In this document: positions 47,703 to 56,183 of the stretch, in pieces
Position numbering within the stretch: the stretch's first letter is position 1
How the letters are laid out: each line of letters opens with the position of its first letter
Assembly (NCBI RefSeq): GCF_000671395.1
Contig: NZ_AQQY01000003.1
Span: 62,001-126,000, forward strand
DNA length: 64,000 bases
DNA from: Actibacterium atlanticum
Lineage (GTDB): Bacteria; Pseudomonadota; Alphaproteobacteria; Rhodobacterales; Rhodobacteraceae
Reading direction: 5' to 3'
Made by a program: the position numbers and the translations under genes
Notes under the pieces: generated by a model
What the model was told of the DNA's origin: nothing
The model's input: the letters and a program-made list of their open reading frames with translations, nothing else
The model's database searches: none

Positions 47703-48974
47703 TTACGTGTTCATCGAGTCGAAGAACTCTCCGTTCGTTTTGGTTTGCTTCAGTTTGGAAATCAGGAATTCAATCGCATCGGTGGTGCCCATCGGGTTCA
47801 GGATACGACGCAGCACAAAGGTTTTCTGCAGATCTTTAGCATCGACCAGCAGCTCTTCTTTCCGGGTACCGGACTTCAGGATATCCATCGCCGGGAACAC
47901 GCGCTTATCGGCAACCTTGCGGTCCAGCACGATTTCCGAGTTACCGGTGCCTTTGAATTCTTCAAAGATCACTTCGTCCATCCGGCTGCCCGTGTCGATC
48001 AGCGCGGTTGCAATGATGGTCAGCGAACCGCCTTCTTCGATGTTCCGGGCCGCACCAAAGAAACGCTTGGGGCGTTGCAGCGCATTGGCATCCACACCAC
48101 CTGTCAAAACCTTGCCTGAGCTGGGAACAACCGTGTTGAAAGCGCGACCCAGACGGGTGATCGAATCCAGCAGGATCACTACATCGCGCTTGTGTTCGAC
48201 CAAGCGTTTGGCTTTTTCGATCACCATTTCGGACACAGCAACGTGGCGTGTGGCGGGCTCATCAAACGTCGAAGACACGACTTCACCCTTCACCGAGCGC
48301 TGCATGTCAGTCACTTCTTCCGGGCGTTCATCGATAAGCAAAACGATCAGATAACACTCAGGATGGTTCTGTTCGATTGAATGGGCGATGTTCTGCAGCA
48401 GAACGGTCTTACCCGTCCGCGGCGGTGCCACGATCAGCGAACGCTGGCCCTTCCCGATCGGCGAAACCAGATCAATGATCCGGGCAGACCGGTCTTTAAT
48501 CGTTGGGTCTTCGATTTCCATCTTCAGACGCTCATCCGGGTAGAGCGGCGTCAGGTTATCAAAGTTGATCTTGTGCTTTGCCTTCTCGGGCTCTTCAAAG
48601 TTGATCTGCGTGACCTTGGTGATAGCAAAGTAGCGCTCGTTCTCACGCGGGGCTTGCATCACGCCGTCAACGGTATCGCCAGTACGCAACGAATGCTTAC
48701 GGATCATTTCCGTGGAAACATAGATATCGTCGGGACCGGGCAGATAGTTTGCTTCGGGTGAACGTAGGAAGCCAAAACCATCCTGCAGGACCTCCAAAAC
48801 GCCATCGCCAGAGATCTCCCACCCTTCCTCCGCACGCTCGCGCAGGATTTGGAACATGATCTCGCCCTTCCGCATGGTGGAGGCGTTTTCGATCTCAAGC
48901 TCTTCGGCCATCGCCAACAAGTCCTTGGGCGTTTTGGCTTTCAGATCAGACAGATTCAGACATTCTTGGGTCAT
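47703..48974 (-). CDS. rho: Transcription termination factor Rho
   Basis: A 423-residue hexameric RNA helicase. N-terminal Rho domain ([20 protein letters not shown]), primary RNA-binding cold-shock-like fold ([21 protein letters not shown]), and the ATPase with Walker [11 protein letters not shown], Walker [15 protein letters not shown] and the Q/R-loop region. The ATG at 48974 (MTQECL) fits the family; the upstream in-frame start at 49001 is less likely. 126 bp separate it from hemJ. Confidence 0.97.
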   Translation of the reverse strand: MTQECLNLSDLKAKTPKDLLAMAEELEIENASTMRKGEIMFQILRERAEEGWEISGDGVLEVLQDGFGFLRSPEANYLPGPDDIYVSTEMIRKHSLRTGDTVDGVMQAPRENERYFAITKVTQINFEEPEKAKHKINFDNLTPLYPDERLKMEIEDPTIKDRSARIIDLVSPIGKGQRSLIVAPPRTGKTVLLQNIAHSIEQNHPECYLIVLLIDERPEEVTDMQRSVKGEVVSSTFDEPATRHVAVSEMVIEKAKRLVEHKRDVVILLDSITRLGRAFNTVVPSSGKVLTGGVDANALQRPKRFFGAARNIEEGGSLTIIATALIDTGSRMDEVIFEEFKGTGNSEIVLDRKVADKRVFPAMDILKSGTRKEELLVDAKDLQKTFVLRRILNPMGTTDAIEFLISKLKQTKTNGEFFDSMNT

Positions 48975-49100
48975 GGGAATAGGTACCGCAAACGACAACA
49001 CTTGAGAATTTCAAGGCGTCTATGGAGTTCAGGGGAAAAGCGGGCAGGACAGCCCTTTGACCGGAGACATAGGGGTTTGGTTCTTCTGAGTCAACAAATC

Positions 49101-49550
49101 TCAGAATTTCACCACGACCGAGAAGACAATGACCAACATCAGGATCGTCGGTACTTCGTTCATCTTGCGATAAAAGGAACCCGTGTGATGGTTCTCACCT
49201 GCTGCAAAGAGCTTACGTTTTTTGCCACACCAGCCATGGAACCAAGACATTCCCAGTACACTGGCGCCCTTTGTATACGGCCATACAGAGCCCCAATCGA
49301 CAATCCCGGGGGTCATGACCAATAACAGCCCAAACAGCCACACAGCAATCATGGAGGGGTTCATGATGAACTTCAGAAGCTTTCGCTCCATCGTTTGAAA
49401 CAATTGATCTGTCTGTGAACCGGTTTCGACTTGTTCAGCATGATAGACATACAACCGAGGCAAATAGAAGATACCTGCCATCCAGGTGACTACAGCAATG
49501 ATATGGAGCGCAAGGATCCATGGGTAAAGATTTGTCAGCAGGTCACCCAA
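49101..49550 (-). CDS. hemJ: Protoporphyrinogen oxidase HemJ
   Basis: A 149-residue four-helix inner-membrane protein that oxidises protoporphyrinogen IX. It has the conserved ALHIIAVVTWMAGIFYLPRLYVYH, where the His is essential in the family, and FYRKMNEVPTILMLVIVFSVV at the C-terminus. The start is probably TTG at 49548-49550, as AAGGGA lies 7-8 nt before it and no ATG is in frame. First gene leftward from the putative origin; pairs functionally with hemH (14179). Confidence 0.9.
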   Translation of the reverse strand: MGDLLTNLYPWILALHIIAVVTWMAGIFYLPRLYVYHAEQVETGSQTDQLFQTMERKLLKFIMNPSMIAVWLFGLLLVMTPGIVDWGSVWPYTKGASVLGMSWFHGWCGKKRKLFAAGENHHTGSFYRKMNEVPTILMLVIVFSVVVKF

Positions 49551-49634
49551 GGCGCCATCCCTTTTCTAAGCCAGTCCCATCCTCTTACTAAATAAATAAA
49601 TAATTAAAAGAAAAGATGATGATGATGTTGGGGC

Positions 49635-49652
49635 TGTGGATACTGTGGATTA
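49635..49652 (+). promoter_or_regulatory. Two tandem DnaA-box-like sites
   Basis: TGTGGATAC at 49635-49643 is followed without gap by TGTGGATTA at 49644-49652. Each matches 8/9 of the complement of the DnaA box TTATCCACA. Same orientation, one almost a helical turn after the other. Confidence 0.6.
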
Positions 49653-49690
49653 CTGATTTGTCCCAGTAGTTGCCCACAGCAGGGAAAACC

Positions 49691-49699
49691 GGTGGATAA
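49691..49699 (+). promoter_or_regulatory. DnaA-box-like site
   Basis: GGTGGATAA matches 8/9 of TGTGGATAA, immediately left of the AT-rich core. Confidence 0.5.
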
Positions 49700-49739
49700 G
49701 TCTGTATAAAAATAGAATATCTTTTACGAAGACAAATTA

Positions 49740-49753
49740 TTGTTTATAAACAA
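49740..49753. repeat. 14-bp perfect palindrome in the AT-rich core
   Basis: TTGTTTATAAACAA is identical to its reverse complement and lies in the AT-rich core of the putative origin. Could be part of the unwinding element or a protein site. Confidence 0.5.
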
Positions 49754-49956
49754 CATCTTAAATTGTAACGAATACGAAACATGGCGTGAGCTGAAGGTGA
49801 AGACTATCGGGGATAATCAGTTTTTTCCACCTATCCTAAATATAGGCTTTCCACGTGGGATTATCGCTTGGTAATGATTGGTTAACATCTTCGGAATGAC
49901 GAGTTCTGAATAAAACCTTAATTCACACACGGGGCATCAACAGTCCTGTCACTCTG

Positions 49957-49965
49957 GTATCCACA
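49957..49965 (+). promoter_or_regulatory. DnaA-box-like site at the maf start
   Basis: GTATCCACA matches 8/9 of TTATCCACA and ends 5 bp before the maf ATG; opposite orientation to the other three. Confidence 0.5.
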
Positions 49966-49970
49966 GGATC

Positions 49971-50570
49971 ATGCACAGGCGCATTGTTTTAGCTTCTGGT
50001 TCCGCCATCCGGCGAAGCTTGCTTGAAAACGCGGGACTGATCATAGAAACGGTTCCCGCACGCATTGACGAAGAGGCAATCCGCGCTGCGCTTCAGGCAG
50101 AAGAAGCCACTCCCCGAGACGTCGCCGATACCCTGGCTGAATTCAAAGCCCGTCAGGTGAGCAACAAACACCCGGACGCTGTTGTAATCGGGTGCGATCA
50201 GGTGCTTGACTTGGCAGGGCAGATTTTTTCCAAGGCTGATAGTCTGGAACAAGCGTCTCAGCAGCTAAGAACTTTGCGGGGTAAAACCCATAAGCTTCTC
50301 TCCGCTGCTGTTATCTATGAGGCCGGCCGTCCAACTTGGCGACATGTTGGGCAAGTGCGCTTAACGATGCGTGATTTTTCGGATGCCTATCTGGAAAGTT
50401 ACCTAGAGCGCAATTGGGACAAGGTGCAGTACTGTGTTGGCTGTTATATGCTGGAACACGAAGGCGTACGATTGTTTTCGCGCGTTGAAGGTGACTATTT
50501 CACGGTGCTCGGGTTGCCTTTGCTGGAACTGCTGGGCCACCTGACCCAAAACGGGATAATCGAGTCATGA
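49971..50570 (+). CDS. maf: Maf-family nucleotide pyrophosphatase
   Basis: A 199-residue Maf protein. The N-terminus [17 protein letters not shown] and VIGCDQVL are family motifs; members hydrolyse dTTP/UTP or modified nucleotides. The first-strand SGSAIRR differs from the common SASPRR, so the substrate is not predicted. First gene rightward from the putative origin, and its stop overlaps aroE (ATGA, 50567-50570). Confidence 0.92.
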   Translation: MHRRIVLASGSAIRRSLLENAGLIIETVPARIDEEAIRAALQAEEATPRDVADTLAEFKARQVSNKHPDAVVIGCDQVLDLAGQIFSKADSLEQASQQLRTLRGKTHKLLSAAVIYEAGRPTWRHVGQVRLTMRDFSDAYLESYLERNWDKVQYCVGCYMLEHEGVRLFSRVEGDYFTVLGLPLLELLGHLTQNGIIES

Positions 50571-51400
50571 CAAAGCGGATACCCTTGGCGGGCGTAATCG
50601 GATCGCCGGTAAGCCATTCAAAATCCCCACGTCTGCATGGGCATTGGCTGAGCCGGATGGGAATCGCAGGGCACTACATTCCGATGGATGTGGCGCAAGA
50701 CGATCTGAAAGACGTGCTGCAAATGCTGCCGAAAATGGGGTTCGTTGGTGTGAACGTCACGGTACCGCACAAAGAAACGGTGCTTGGACTGGCCGATCAT
50801 GTAACGGACCGGGCGGCGCTGATCGGGGCTGCCAACACGTTGATTTTCCGCGAAGATGGCACGATCCATGCGGATAATACCGATGGATATGGCTTTATTG
50901 AAAACCTGCGCCAAGGTGCGCCCGATTGGGATCCGGCGGCTGGGCCCGCCGCTGTTATCGGCGCTGGTGGTGCGGCACGCGCCATTGTTGCCTCTTTGGC
51001 CGAGGTTGGCGTTACAGAAATTCGTCTGTCGAACCGAACCCGCGCCCGGGCCGAGGCCTTGCGTGCAGAATTTGGCCCCAAGGTCGAAGTCTATGACTGG
51101 GTGCAAGCCGGCAACATGATTGAAGGCGCCGCTTTGGTGGTAAACACCAGTACTCTGGGCATGGTTGGCAAACCTGAATTTCGTGTGCCGCTCGATGGGC
51201 TTTCGCCCGATGCTTTGGTCACAGATATCGTTTACACCCCGTTGCGTACCAAGCTCCTGACCACCGCCGAAGAAATTGGCTGCACCACGGTTGATGGGTT
51301 GGGCATGCTGTTGCATCAGGCTGTGCCGGGGTTTGAACGTTGGTTTGGTGCCCGCCCCGAAGTTGATGAAAAAACCCGTGCCGTATTGCTGAGCGCATGA
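50567..51400 (+). CDS. aroE: Shikimate dehydrogenase (NADP+)
   Basis: A 277-residue enzyme that reduces 3-dehydroshikimate in the aromatic amino acid pathway. [19 protein letters not shown] binds shikimate, [10 protein letters not shown] carries the catalytic Lys, and [16 protein letters not shown] with NRT-like SNRTRAR binds NADP. Joined to maf and coaE by 4-bp ATGA overlaps on both sides. Confidence 0.96.
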   Translation: MTKRIPLAGVIGSPVSHSKSPRLHGHWLSRMGIAGHYIPMDVAQDDLKDVLQMLPKMGFVGVNVTVPHKETVLGLADHVTDRAALIGAANTLIFREDGTIHADNTDGYGFIENLRQGAPDWDPAAGPAAVIGAGGAARAIVASLAEVGVTEIRLSNRTRARAEALRAEFGPKVEVYDWVQAGNMIEGAALVVNTSTLGMVGKPEFRVPLDGLSPDALVTDIVYTPLRTKLLTTAEEIGCTTVDGLGMLLHQAVPGFERWFGARPEVDEKTRAVLLSA

Positions 51401-52002
51401 CCGGGAAACCCTTTCTTCTGGGTCTGACTGGCTCTATCGGGATGGGAAAATCCACCACTGCCGCGATGTTTGCCGAGGCCGGACTACCCGTCTGGGATGC
51501 AGATGCTGCCGTGCATCGGTTGTATGATCAGGGCGGTGCGGCTGTTGAACCGGTTAAAAACCTGCATGCGCCCGCCGTAGTCGAAGGCAAGGTCAGTCGC
51601 GACGCCCTGAAAAGTTGGATCGCCACTGATAAAACCGCCCTTCAGAAGATCGAGGCACTTGTGCACCCGCTTGTTGCCAAGGACCGTGCGGAATTCATCG
51701 CGGCACAAAAACCGGATACGATTGTGGTGCTGGATATCCCTTTGCTGTTTGAAACAGGGTCTGCAGAAAAGATGGACGCGATTGTTGTGGTCAGCGCCCC
51801 CGCAGAAATCCAGCGCGCCCGGGTGTTGGAGCGTGGCACCATGACTGAGGCGCAATTCGAGACTATTCTTGCCAAACAGACCCCGGATACCGAAAAACGC
51901 GCCCGCGCAGATTATGTGATAGAAACCACAACGCTTGAGCATGCCCGCGCGGCTGTGCAATCTGTCATTGAAGATGTGAAGCGAAAGATGGCTGATGCGT
52001 GA
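51397..52002 (+). CDS. coaE: Dephospho-CoA kinase
   Basis: A 201-residue P-loop kinase for the last step of CoA synthesis. Walker A GLTGSIGMGKSTTAAMF, then PVWDADAAVHRLYD, DIPLLFETG and a C-terminal lid. The ATG overlaps the aroE stop (ATGA) and its stop lies 8 bp inside dnaQ. Confidence 0.96.
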   Translation: MTGKPFLLGLTGSIGMGKSTTAAMFAEAGLPVWDADAAVHRLYDQGGAAVEPVKNLHAPAVVEGKVSRDALKSWIATDKTALQKIEALVHPLVAKDRAEFIAAQKPDTIVVLDIPLLFETGSAEKMDAIVVVSAPAEIQRARVLERGTMTEAQFETILAKQTPDTEKRARADYVIETTTLEHARAAVQSVIEDVKRKMADA

Positions 52003-52729
52003 AATCGTACTCGATACCGAAACCACCGGGTTTGACCCGCAGTCTGGCGACCGGATTGTTGAAATCGGTGCGATTGAGCTGTGGAACCATTTGCCAACGG
52101 GCGAAACCTATCACCAGTATATCAATCCGGAACGTAGTATGCCGCGCGGCGCATTCGAAGTGCACGGGATCGGCCCCGATTTACTTGAGCCGCCCGAAAA
52201 CCCGGAACCCGGCGCTGTTACGCTTAAAGACAAACCACTTTTTTCACAGATCGGACAGCAGTTCGTCGATTTCGTCGGTGACGCAAAGCTGGTGATCCAC
52301 AACGCGGCCTTCGATATGAAATTCCTGAACGCCGAGCTTGAGTGGATGGGTCTGCCAAAGCTTCCGTGGGAGCAGGCTCTGGATACGCTGGCGATCGCGC
52401 GCACGAAATTCCCGGGCTCGCCTGCGTCTTTGGATGCGCTTTGCCGCCGCTTTCACATCGACAACACTGCACGAACGCTACATGGGGCGTTGCTTGACTC
52501 GGAAATTCTGGCGGAAGTCTATCTGGAACTGATCGGCGGGCGGCAGCCAGACTTTGCACTCGCCAGCTCGGTAAGCGGTTCGCAAAACGCTGGCGGGTCA
52601 CAGGAATCTTGGCGACCACGTCCACGGCCCACACCGCTGCCAGCACGCCTTACAAACAAAGAAGCCGCCGCCCATGCTGAATTTGTCGAAAGCATGGGCG
52701 ACGGCGCGATATGGAAAAAGTTTAGCTGA
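51995..52729 (+). CDS. dnaQ: DNA polymerase III epsilon subunit (proofreading exonuclease)
   Basis: A 244-residue 3'-5' exonuclease that edits replication errors. ExoI DTETTGFDP, ExoII VIHNAAFDMKFLNAEL and ExoIII HGALLDSEILAEVY with catalytic Asp/Glu/His residues, followed by a short C-terminal tail that binds the alpha subunit. The start lies inside coaE (8-bp overlap). Last gene of the unit maf-aroE-coaE-dnaQ, close to the putative origin; convergent with secB with a 3-bp gap. Confidence 0.96.
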   Translation: MREIVLDTETTGFDPQSGDRIVEIGAIELWNHLPTGETYHQYINPERSMPRGAFEVHGIGPDLLEPPENPEPGAVTLKDKPLFSQIGQQFVDFVGDAKLVIHNAAFDMKFLNAELEWMGLPKLPWEQALDTLAIARTKFPGSPASLDALCRRFHIDNTARTLHGALLDSEILAEVYLELIGGRQPDFALASSVSGSQNAGGSQESWRPRPRPTPLPARLTNKEAAAHAEFVESMGDGAIWKKFS

Positions 52730-52732
52730 CCC

Positions 52733-53233
52733 TTAGTTGGTCGTTGCGTTCTCTTTTTGCGCTTCGGCGCGGCGCAGGGCTTCTTGACGATAGATCGCGA
52801 CAAAGTCGACCGTGTCCATGTTATAGGGCGGGAAGCCACCATCGCGGGTTACATCGCTGACGATCCGACGCACAAACGGGAAGATCATCCGCGGGCATTC
52901 GATCAGAAGAAAAGGGTGAAGCTGGTCTTCCGGCACGTTTTCAATGTGGAAGATACCTGCGTAATCCAGCTCGATCAAAAACAGCGTGCTGCCGTCGGCT
53001 TTGTTTTTTGACGTAACCGTGTACTTCGAGATTACCTCGTATTGATGATCTACCGGACGTTTCTTGGCATCCAGCTGCACCTGAACGGTGATTTCAGGGT
53101 TGATCTCTCCGGTGGCGCCTTTCTGCATCAACATGTTCTCGAACGACATGTCGCGCACATACTGGCCCAGAATGTTCATCTTCACCGGCGCGGGTTGTTG
53201 CGGCTGCGGTGCGCCTTCGGTGGCATCGGTCAT
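52733..53233 (-). CDS. secB: Protein-export chaperone SecB
   Basis: A 166-residue tetrameric chaperone that keeps preproteins unfolded for SecA. VKMNILGQYVRDMSFENML, ITVQVQLDAKKR, the signature LIECPRMIFPFVRRIVSDVTRDGGFPP and DFVAIYRQE are all present. Typical of proteobacteria. Convergent with dnaQ, and 61 bp after fxsA on the same strand. Confidence 0.97.
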   Translation of the reverse strand: MTDATEGAPQPQQPAPVKMNILGQYVRDMSFENMLMQKGATGEINPEITVQVQLDAKKRPVDHQYEVISKYTVTSKNKADGSTLFLIELDYAGIFHIENVPEDQLHPFLLIECPRMIFPFVRRIVSDVTRDGGFPPYNMDTVDFVAIYRQEALRRAEAQKENATTN

Positions 53234-53294
53234 GTTTTGCTCCTGGCAAACGGAATTTGAATTGCTGGGTGCTTATCAGGTCAGCAAAGGCGTC

Positions 53295-53771
53295 TCAATG
53301 CCGGGTCCAACCCGAAGGCGGCTGGTTTTCGTTATTTTGCTGTGAAACTTCGGTGAAATCGCCATCAATCACGTCGCTGCGCTGATAGCCCTGCGATTGT
53401 TGTGGAGCAGTTGAAAAGCTTTGAACCTTTACTCGTGCTTTTAGCCAACGATAGGCCACAGCACGGAACGGCGGCAACAGCAGCAGGAAGCCGAAAAAAT
53501 CTGTAAAAAAGCCAGGTGTCAGCAACAGTGCCCCGGCAAACAGGATCATCGCACCGTGAGCCAGAGATTCTGTTGGATCGCGCAGCTGATTGAAATTATC
53601 GCGAATTTGACCCATCGCCATTGCGCCCTGCGCGCGCATCAGGCTGGTGCCAAGAACGGCGGTGACAATAACAATAGCCAACGTCGGCCACAGGCCAATC
53701 AAGCCGCCAACCTGAATGAACAATCCGATCTCAATCAGCGGGATCGCGATAAACAGTACAAAAAGCCACAT
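53295..53771 (-). CDS. fxsA: FxsA-family membrane protein
   Basis: A 158-residue inner-membrane protein. FIAIPLIEIGLFIQVGGLIG and the FxsA signature TLAIVIVTAVLGTSLMRAQG are followed by two more hydrophobic segments, including LTPGFFTDFFGFLLLLPP. The cytoplasmic C-terminal tail is Gln/Ser/Asn-rich. In E. coli overexpressed FxsA relieves phage T7 exclusion by F plasmid; its normal role is unclear. Divergent from timA. Confidence 0.92.
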   Translation of the reverse strand: MWLFVLFIAIPLIEIGLFIQVGGLIGLWPTLAIVIVTAVLGTSLMRAQGAMAMGQIRDNFNQLRDPTESLAHGAMILFAGALLLTPGFFTDFFGFLLLLPPFRAVAYRWLKARVKVQSFSTAPQQSQGYQRSDVIDGDFTEVSQQNNENQPPSGWTRH

Positions 53772-53880
53772 GCGAAAGCCTTTCTCTTCCCCGGGTCGTT
53801 GGTGGACTTGACCCTAGCCGTAGCTTACATATGTGCCAAATGTGCCTGTTACCATCCCCGGGGCACTTTATGAGGTGACT

Positions 53881-54549
53881 ATGAACTCTGCGATCATCCA
53901 GCTTTTGGTCTTGGCCGGCGTAGCCGTCTTTTTGATTCTGCGTTTGAAATCGGTGCTTGGCACCCGCGAAGGCTTCGAAAAGCCGCGCGTGGATCAGCCC
54001 GAGAGCATCGAGAATGCTCGGAAAGCACGCCGCGATTTTGAGGTCATCGAAGGTGGCCCTGATGCGGATATCACCGATCACGTGCCCGATGGCTCGGATG
54101 CTGCGAAAGCTTTGGCCGCAATGAAGCTGGCCGAACCCAGCTTTGTGGTGAGCGACTTCTTGTCGGGTGCAAAAGGCGCCTATGAGATGATCCTGATGGC
54201 CTATGAATCCGGTGATATCTCACAGATCGAAAGCTTCCTGTCCGAGGACGTCCGCGACAGCTTTGTTTCTGGCATTGCTGCCCGCGAAGATCAGGGCCTG
54301 CGGATTGAGGCTAACTTTGTTGGAGTTCGTGAAACTGCGCTGAAAAACGCCACCTTCTCGCGCGATACAAATGAGGCAGAGCTGACAGTGAAATTTGTTG
54401 GCGAGCTGACCTCTGTTGTACGCAACGAAGCCGATGAGATCGTTGAAGGCAATCCCAATGAAATCAAGCGCCAGCGTGATGTTTGGACCTTTGCCCGCAT
54501 CATGGGATCGAATGATCCCAACTGGCAGTTGGTGGCCACGGGGGAATGA
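53881..54549 (+). CDS. timA: Tim44/TimA-family protein
   Basis: A 222-residue protein with an N-terminal membrane anchor (IIQLLVLAGVAVFLILRL) and a C-terminal Tim44-like domain (FLSGAKGAYEMILMAYESGD, then VRNEADEIVEGNPNEIKRQRDVWTFAR). The bacterial members are relatives of the mitochondrial protein-import motor component and are thought to be membrane adaptors. GAGGTGACT precedes the ATG at 53881. Overlaps mltA (ATGA); the next gene is smr. Confidence 0.9.
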   Translation: MNSAIIQLLVLAGVAVFLILRLKSVLGTREGFEKPRVDQPESIENARKARRDFEVIEGGPDADITDHVPDGSDAAKALAAMKLAEPSFVVSDFLSGAKGAYEMILMAYESGDISQIESFLSEDVRDSFVSGIAAREDQGLRIEANFVGVRETALKNATFSRDTNEAELTVKFVGELTSVVRNEADEIVEGNPNEIKRQRDVWTFARIMGSNDPNWQLVATGE

Positions 54550-55574
54550 TTCGTGCGGCGCGGGCAATCGCCGCAGCCGCGGCCCTGGTCGTGAGCAGCG
54601 CGATGCCCGGTGCCAGTTCCCAAATCCTGTCTTTCGACGAGCTGGATGGTTGGGCCGATGATGATCACAACGCGGCCCTAACCACCTTTCTGAACACCTG
54701 CACTGATTTGAAGGACCCGGACTGGCGGTCGCTATGCGCCGTGGCGCAGAACCAACCCAGTGGCCGCGCTTTCTTCGAACTGTTTTTTCGTCCGGTTCTG
54801 ATTGGCGGCGAAGATCCGGCCTTGTTTACCGGTTATTTTGAACCCGAGCTGGACGGCGCGCTGCGCCCGGATACAAGGTATCGCTATCCGCTTTATCGCA
54901 AACCGCCCGAATTGCGGTCTGGGCAGAAATGGTTCAGCCGGGCAGAAATCGAAGATCAGGGTCTTTTACGTGGTCGTGGCCTGGAGATTGCCTGGGTCGA
55001 TGATCCGGTCGAGGTTTTCTTTCTGCAAATCCAAGGCTCGGGGCGTGTGAAGCTTCCTGATGGCTCTGCGTTGCGGGTTGGATACGGCGGTGCGAACGGG
55101 CATCAGTATCGCTCAATCGGTGCTGAACTGGTGCGCCGTGGGGTCTATCAGCCCCATCAGGTTTCAGCGCAGGTGATCCAGAATTGGGTACGGCGCAATC
55201 CAGTGGATGGGCGCGCCCTGCTCCAACACAACCCATCGTTTGTGTTTTTCCGCGAAGTTGGCAAAGTCCCTTCTCACATGGGTCCGCTTGGGGCAATGAA
55301 CCGCTCGATCACCACCATGCGTACCGTGGCGGTGGACCCGGCTTTTACCCCGCTGGGCGCACCGGTCTGGATAGAAAAGGCCGGACAAGATCCGCTGAAA
55401 CGCCTGATGATTGCACAGGATACCGGTTCGGCCATCAAAGGGGCGCAGCGGGCGGATATTTTCTATGGCACGGGCGATAGCGCCGGGCGCGCCGCCGGGC
55501 GTGTTCGTGATCCGGGTCGTATGGTCGTGCTTTTGCCAATAGAACGCGCCTTTGCGCTGGCCCCCGGGGGCTGA
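54546..55574 (+). CDS. mltA: Membrane-bound lytic murein transglycosylase A
   Basis: A 342-residue exported peptidoglycan-cleaving enzyme. The N-terminal AAAAALVVSSAMPGASS signal has no lipobox Cys, so it may be soluble in the periplasm rather than a lipoprotein as in E. coli. The MltA core has FTGYFEPELDGALR, VFFLQIQGSGRVKL and FVFFRE; the 3D domain ends with LMIAQDTGSAIKGAQRADIF containing the catalytic Asp. ATGA-coupled to timA and followed 3 bp later by smr. Confidence 0.94.
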   Translation: MIRAARAIAAAAALVVSSAMPGASSQILSFDELDGWADDDHNAALTTFLNTCTDLKDPDWRSLCAVAQNQPSGRAFFELFFRPVLIGGEDPALFTGYFEPELDGALRPDTRYRYPLYRKPPELRSGQKWFSRAEIEDQGLLRGRGLEIAWVDDPVEVFFLQIQGSGRVKLPDGSALRVGYGGANGHQYRSIGAELVRRGVYQPHQVSAQVIQNWVRRNPVDGRALLQHNPSFVFFREVGKVPSHMGPLGAMNRSITTMRTVAVDPAFTPLGAPVWIEKAGQDPLKRLMIAQDTGSAIKGAQRADIFYGTGDSAGRAAGRVRDPGRMVVLLPIERAFALAPGG

Positions 55575-55577
55575 TCT

Positions 55578-56183
55578 ATGAAACGTCGCAAACCAAAAGG
55601 GCTGAGCGCGCAGGACCGCGAGCTATGGCAGAAGGTTGCACAGACCACCGTGCCGCTGCACCCGGAAGGATCCCGCAAACCGATTGATCCTGCAGATGTA
55701 GCGACCCCAGCAAAACCAACCCAGCATCACGCCCGCCCCCCGATGACCAAGTTTCAGATCGGGCAAAAGGCCACCCTGCCCGCCCCTACCCATGATCTGT
55801 TGGCTGACCCGGCTGATCATCTCGCACAGGCGACACCACGGATGGATCGCAAGAACTTCCAGCGTTTAAAGCGCGGGAAACTGCCGCCCGAGGGTCGGAT
55901 TGACCTGCATGGGAAAACTCTGGCGCAGGCACATCCGGCACTGACCGGGTTCATCCTGCGTGAACATGCAGCGGGCAAGCGCTGTGTTCTGGTGATCACC
56001 GGCAAGGGTAAAGACCGCGACGACGACGGACCGATCCCGATCCGCAAAGGTGTGCTGCGCCATCAGGTGCCGCAGTGGCTGGCGATGCCGCCGCTGGGTG
56101 CGATTGTACTACAAGTGCTTCCCGCCCACCTGAAACATGGCGGGACAGGGGCCTATTATGTCTATCTACGGCGCAGCCGTTAA
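55578..56183 (+). CDS. Smr-domain protein
   Basis: A 201-residue protein: a basic, Pro-rich N-terminal half and a C-terminal Smr domain (about 105-200) with [15 protein letters not shown], the LVITGKGK loop and [12 protein letters not shown]. Smr domains are related to the MutS2 nuclease and other nucleases acting on stalled ribosomes or mRNA. Target unknown. It is 3 bp downstream of mltA and shares a 4-bp TTAA stop overlap with the convergent hslU. Confidence 0.9.
   Translation: MKRRKPKGLSAQDRELWQKVAQTTVPLHPEGSRKPIDPADVATPAKPTQHHARPPMTKFQIGQKATLPAPTHDLLADPADHLAQATPRMDRKNFQRLKRGKLPPEGRIDLHGKTLAQAHPALTGFILREHAAGKRCVLVITGKGKDRDDDGPIPIRKGVLRHQVPQWLAMPPLGAIVLQVLPAHLKHGGTGAYYVYLRRSR

Larger units (their letters stand above)
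49561..49970. other. oriC: Putative chromosomal replication origin (oriC)
   Basis: The only gene-free stretch over 300 bp, and markedly AT-rich. It has four DnaA-box-like 9-mers (8/9 to TTATCCACA or its complement), an AT-rich core at about 49703-49770 and a 14-bp perfect palindrome at 49740-49753. All flanking genes transcribe away from it (hemJ-rho-mnmE-mnmG left, maf-aroE-coaE-dnaQ right). parAB and two parS sites are 3-8 kb away. In Caulobacter and relatives the origin lies next to hem genes in a similar setting. No promoter or small gene is obvious inside. Confidence 0.75.

Noticed and set aside
49848-49860. parS-like CCACGTGG core in the origin region
   Set aside because: Shares only the central CACGTG with parS; the flanks (TTT-C and GGGA) break the TGTTTC/GAAACA arms, so ParB binding is unlikely.
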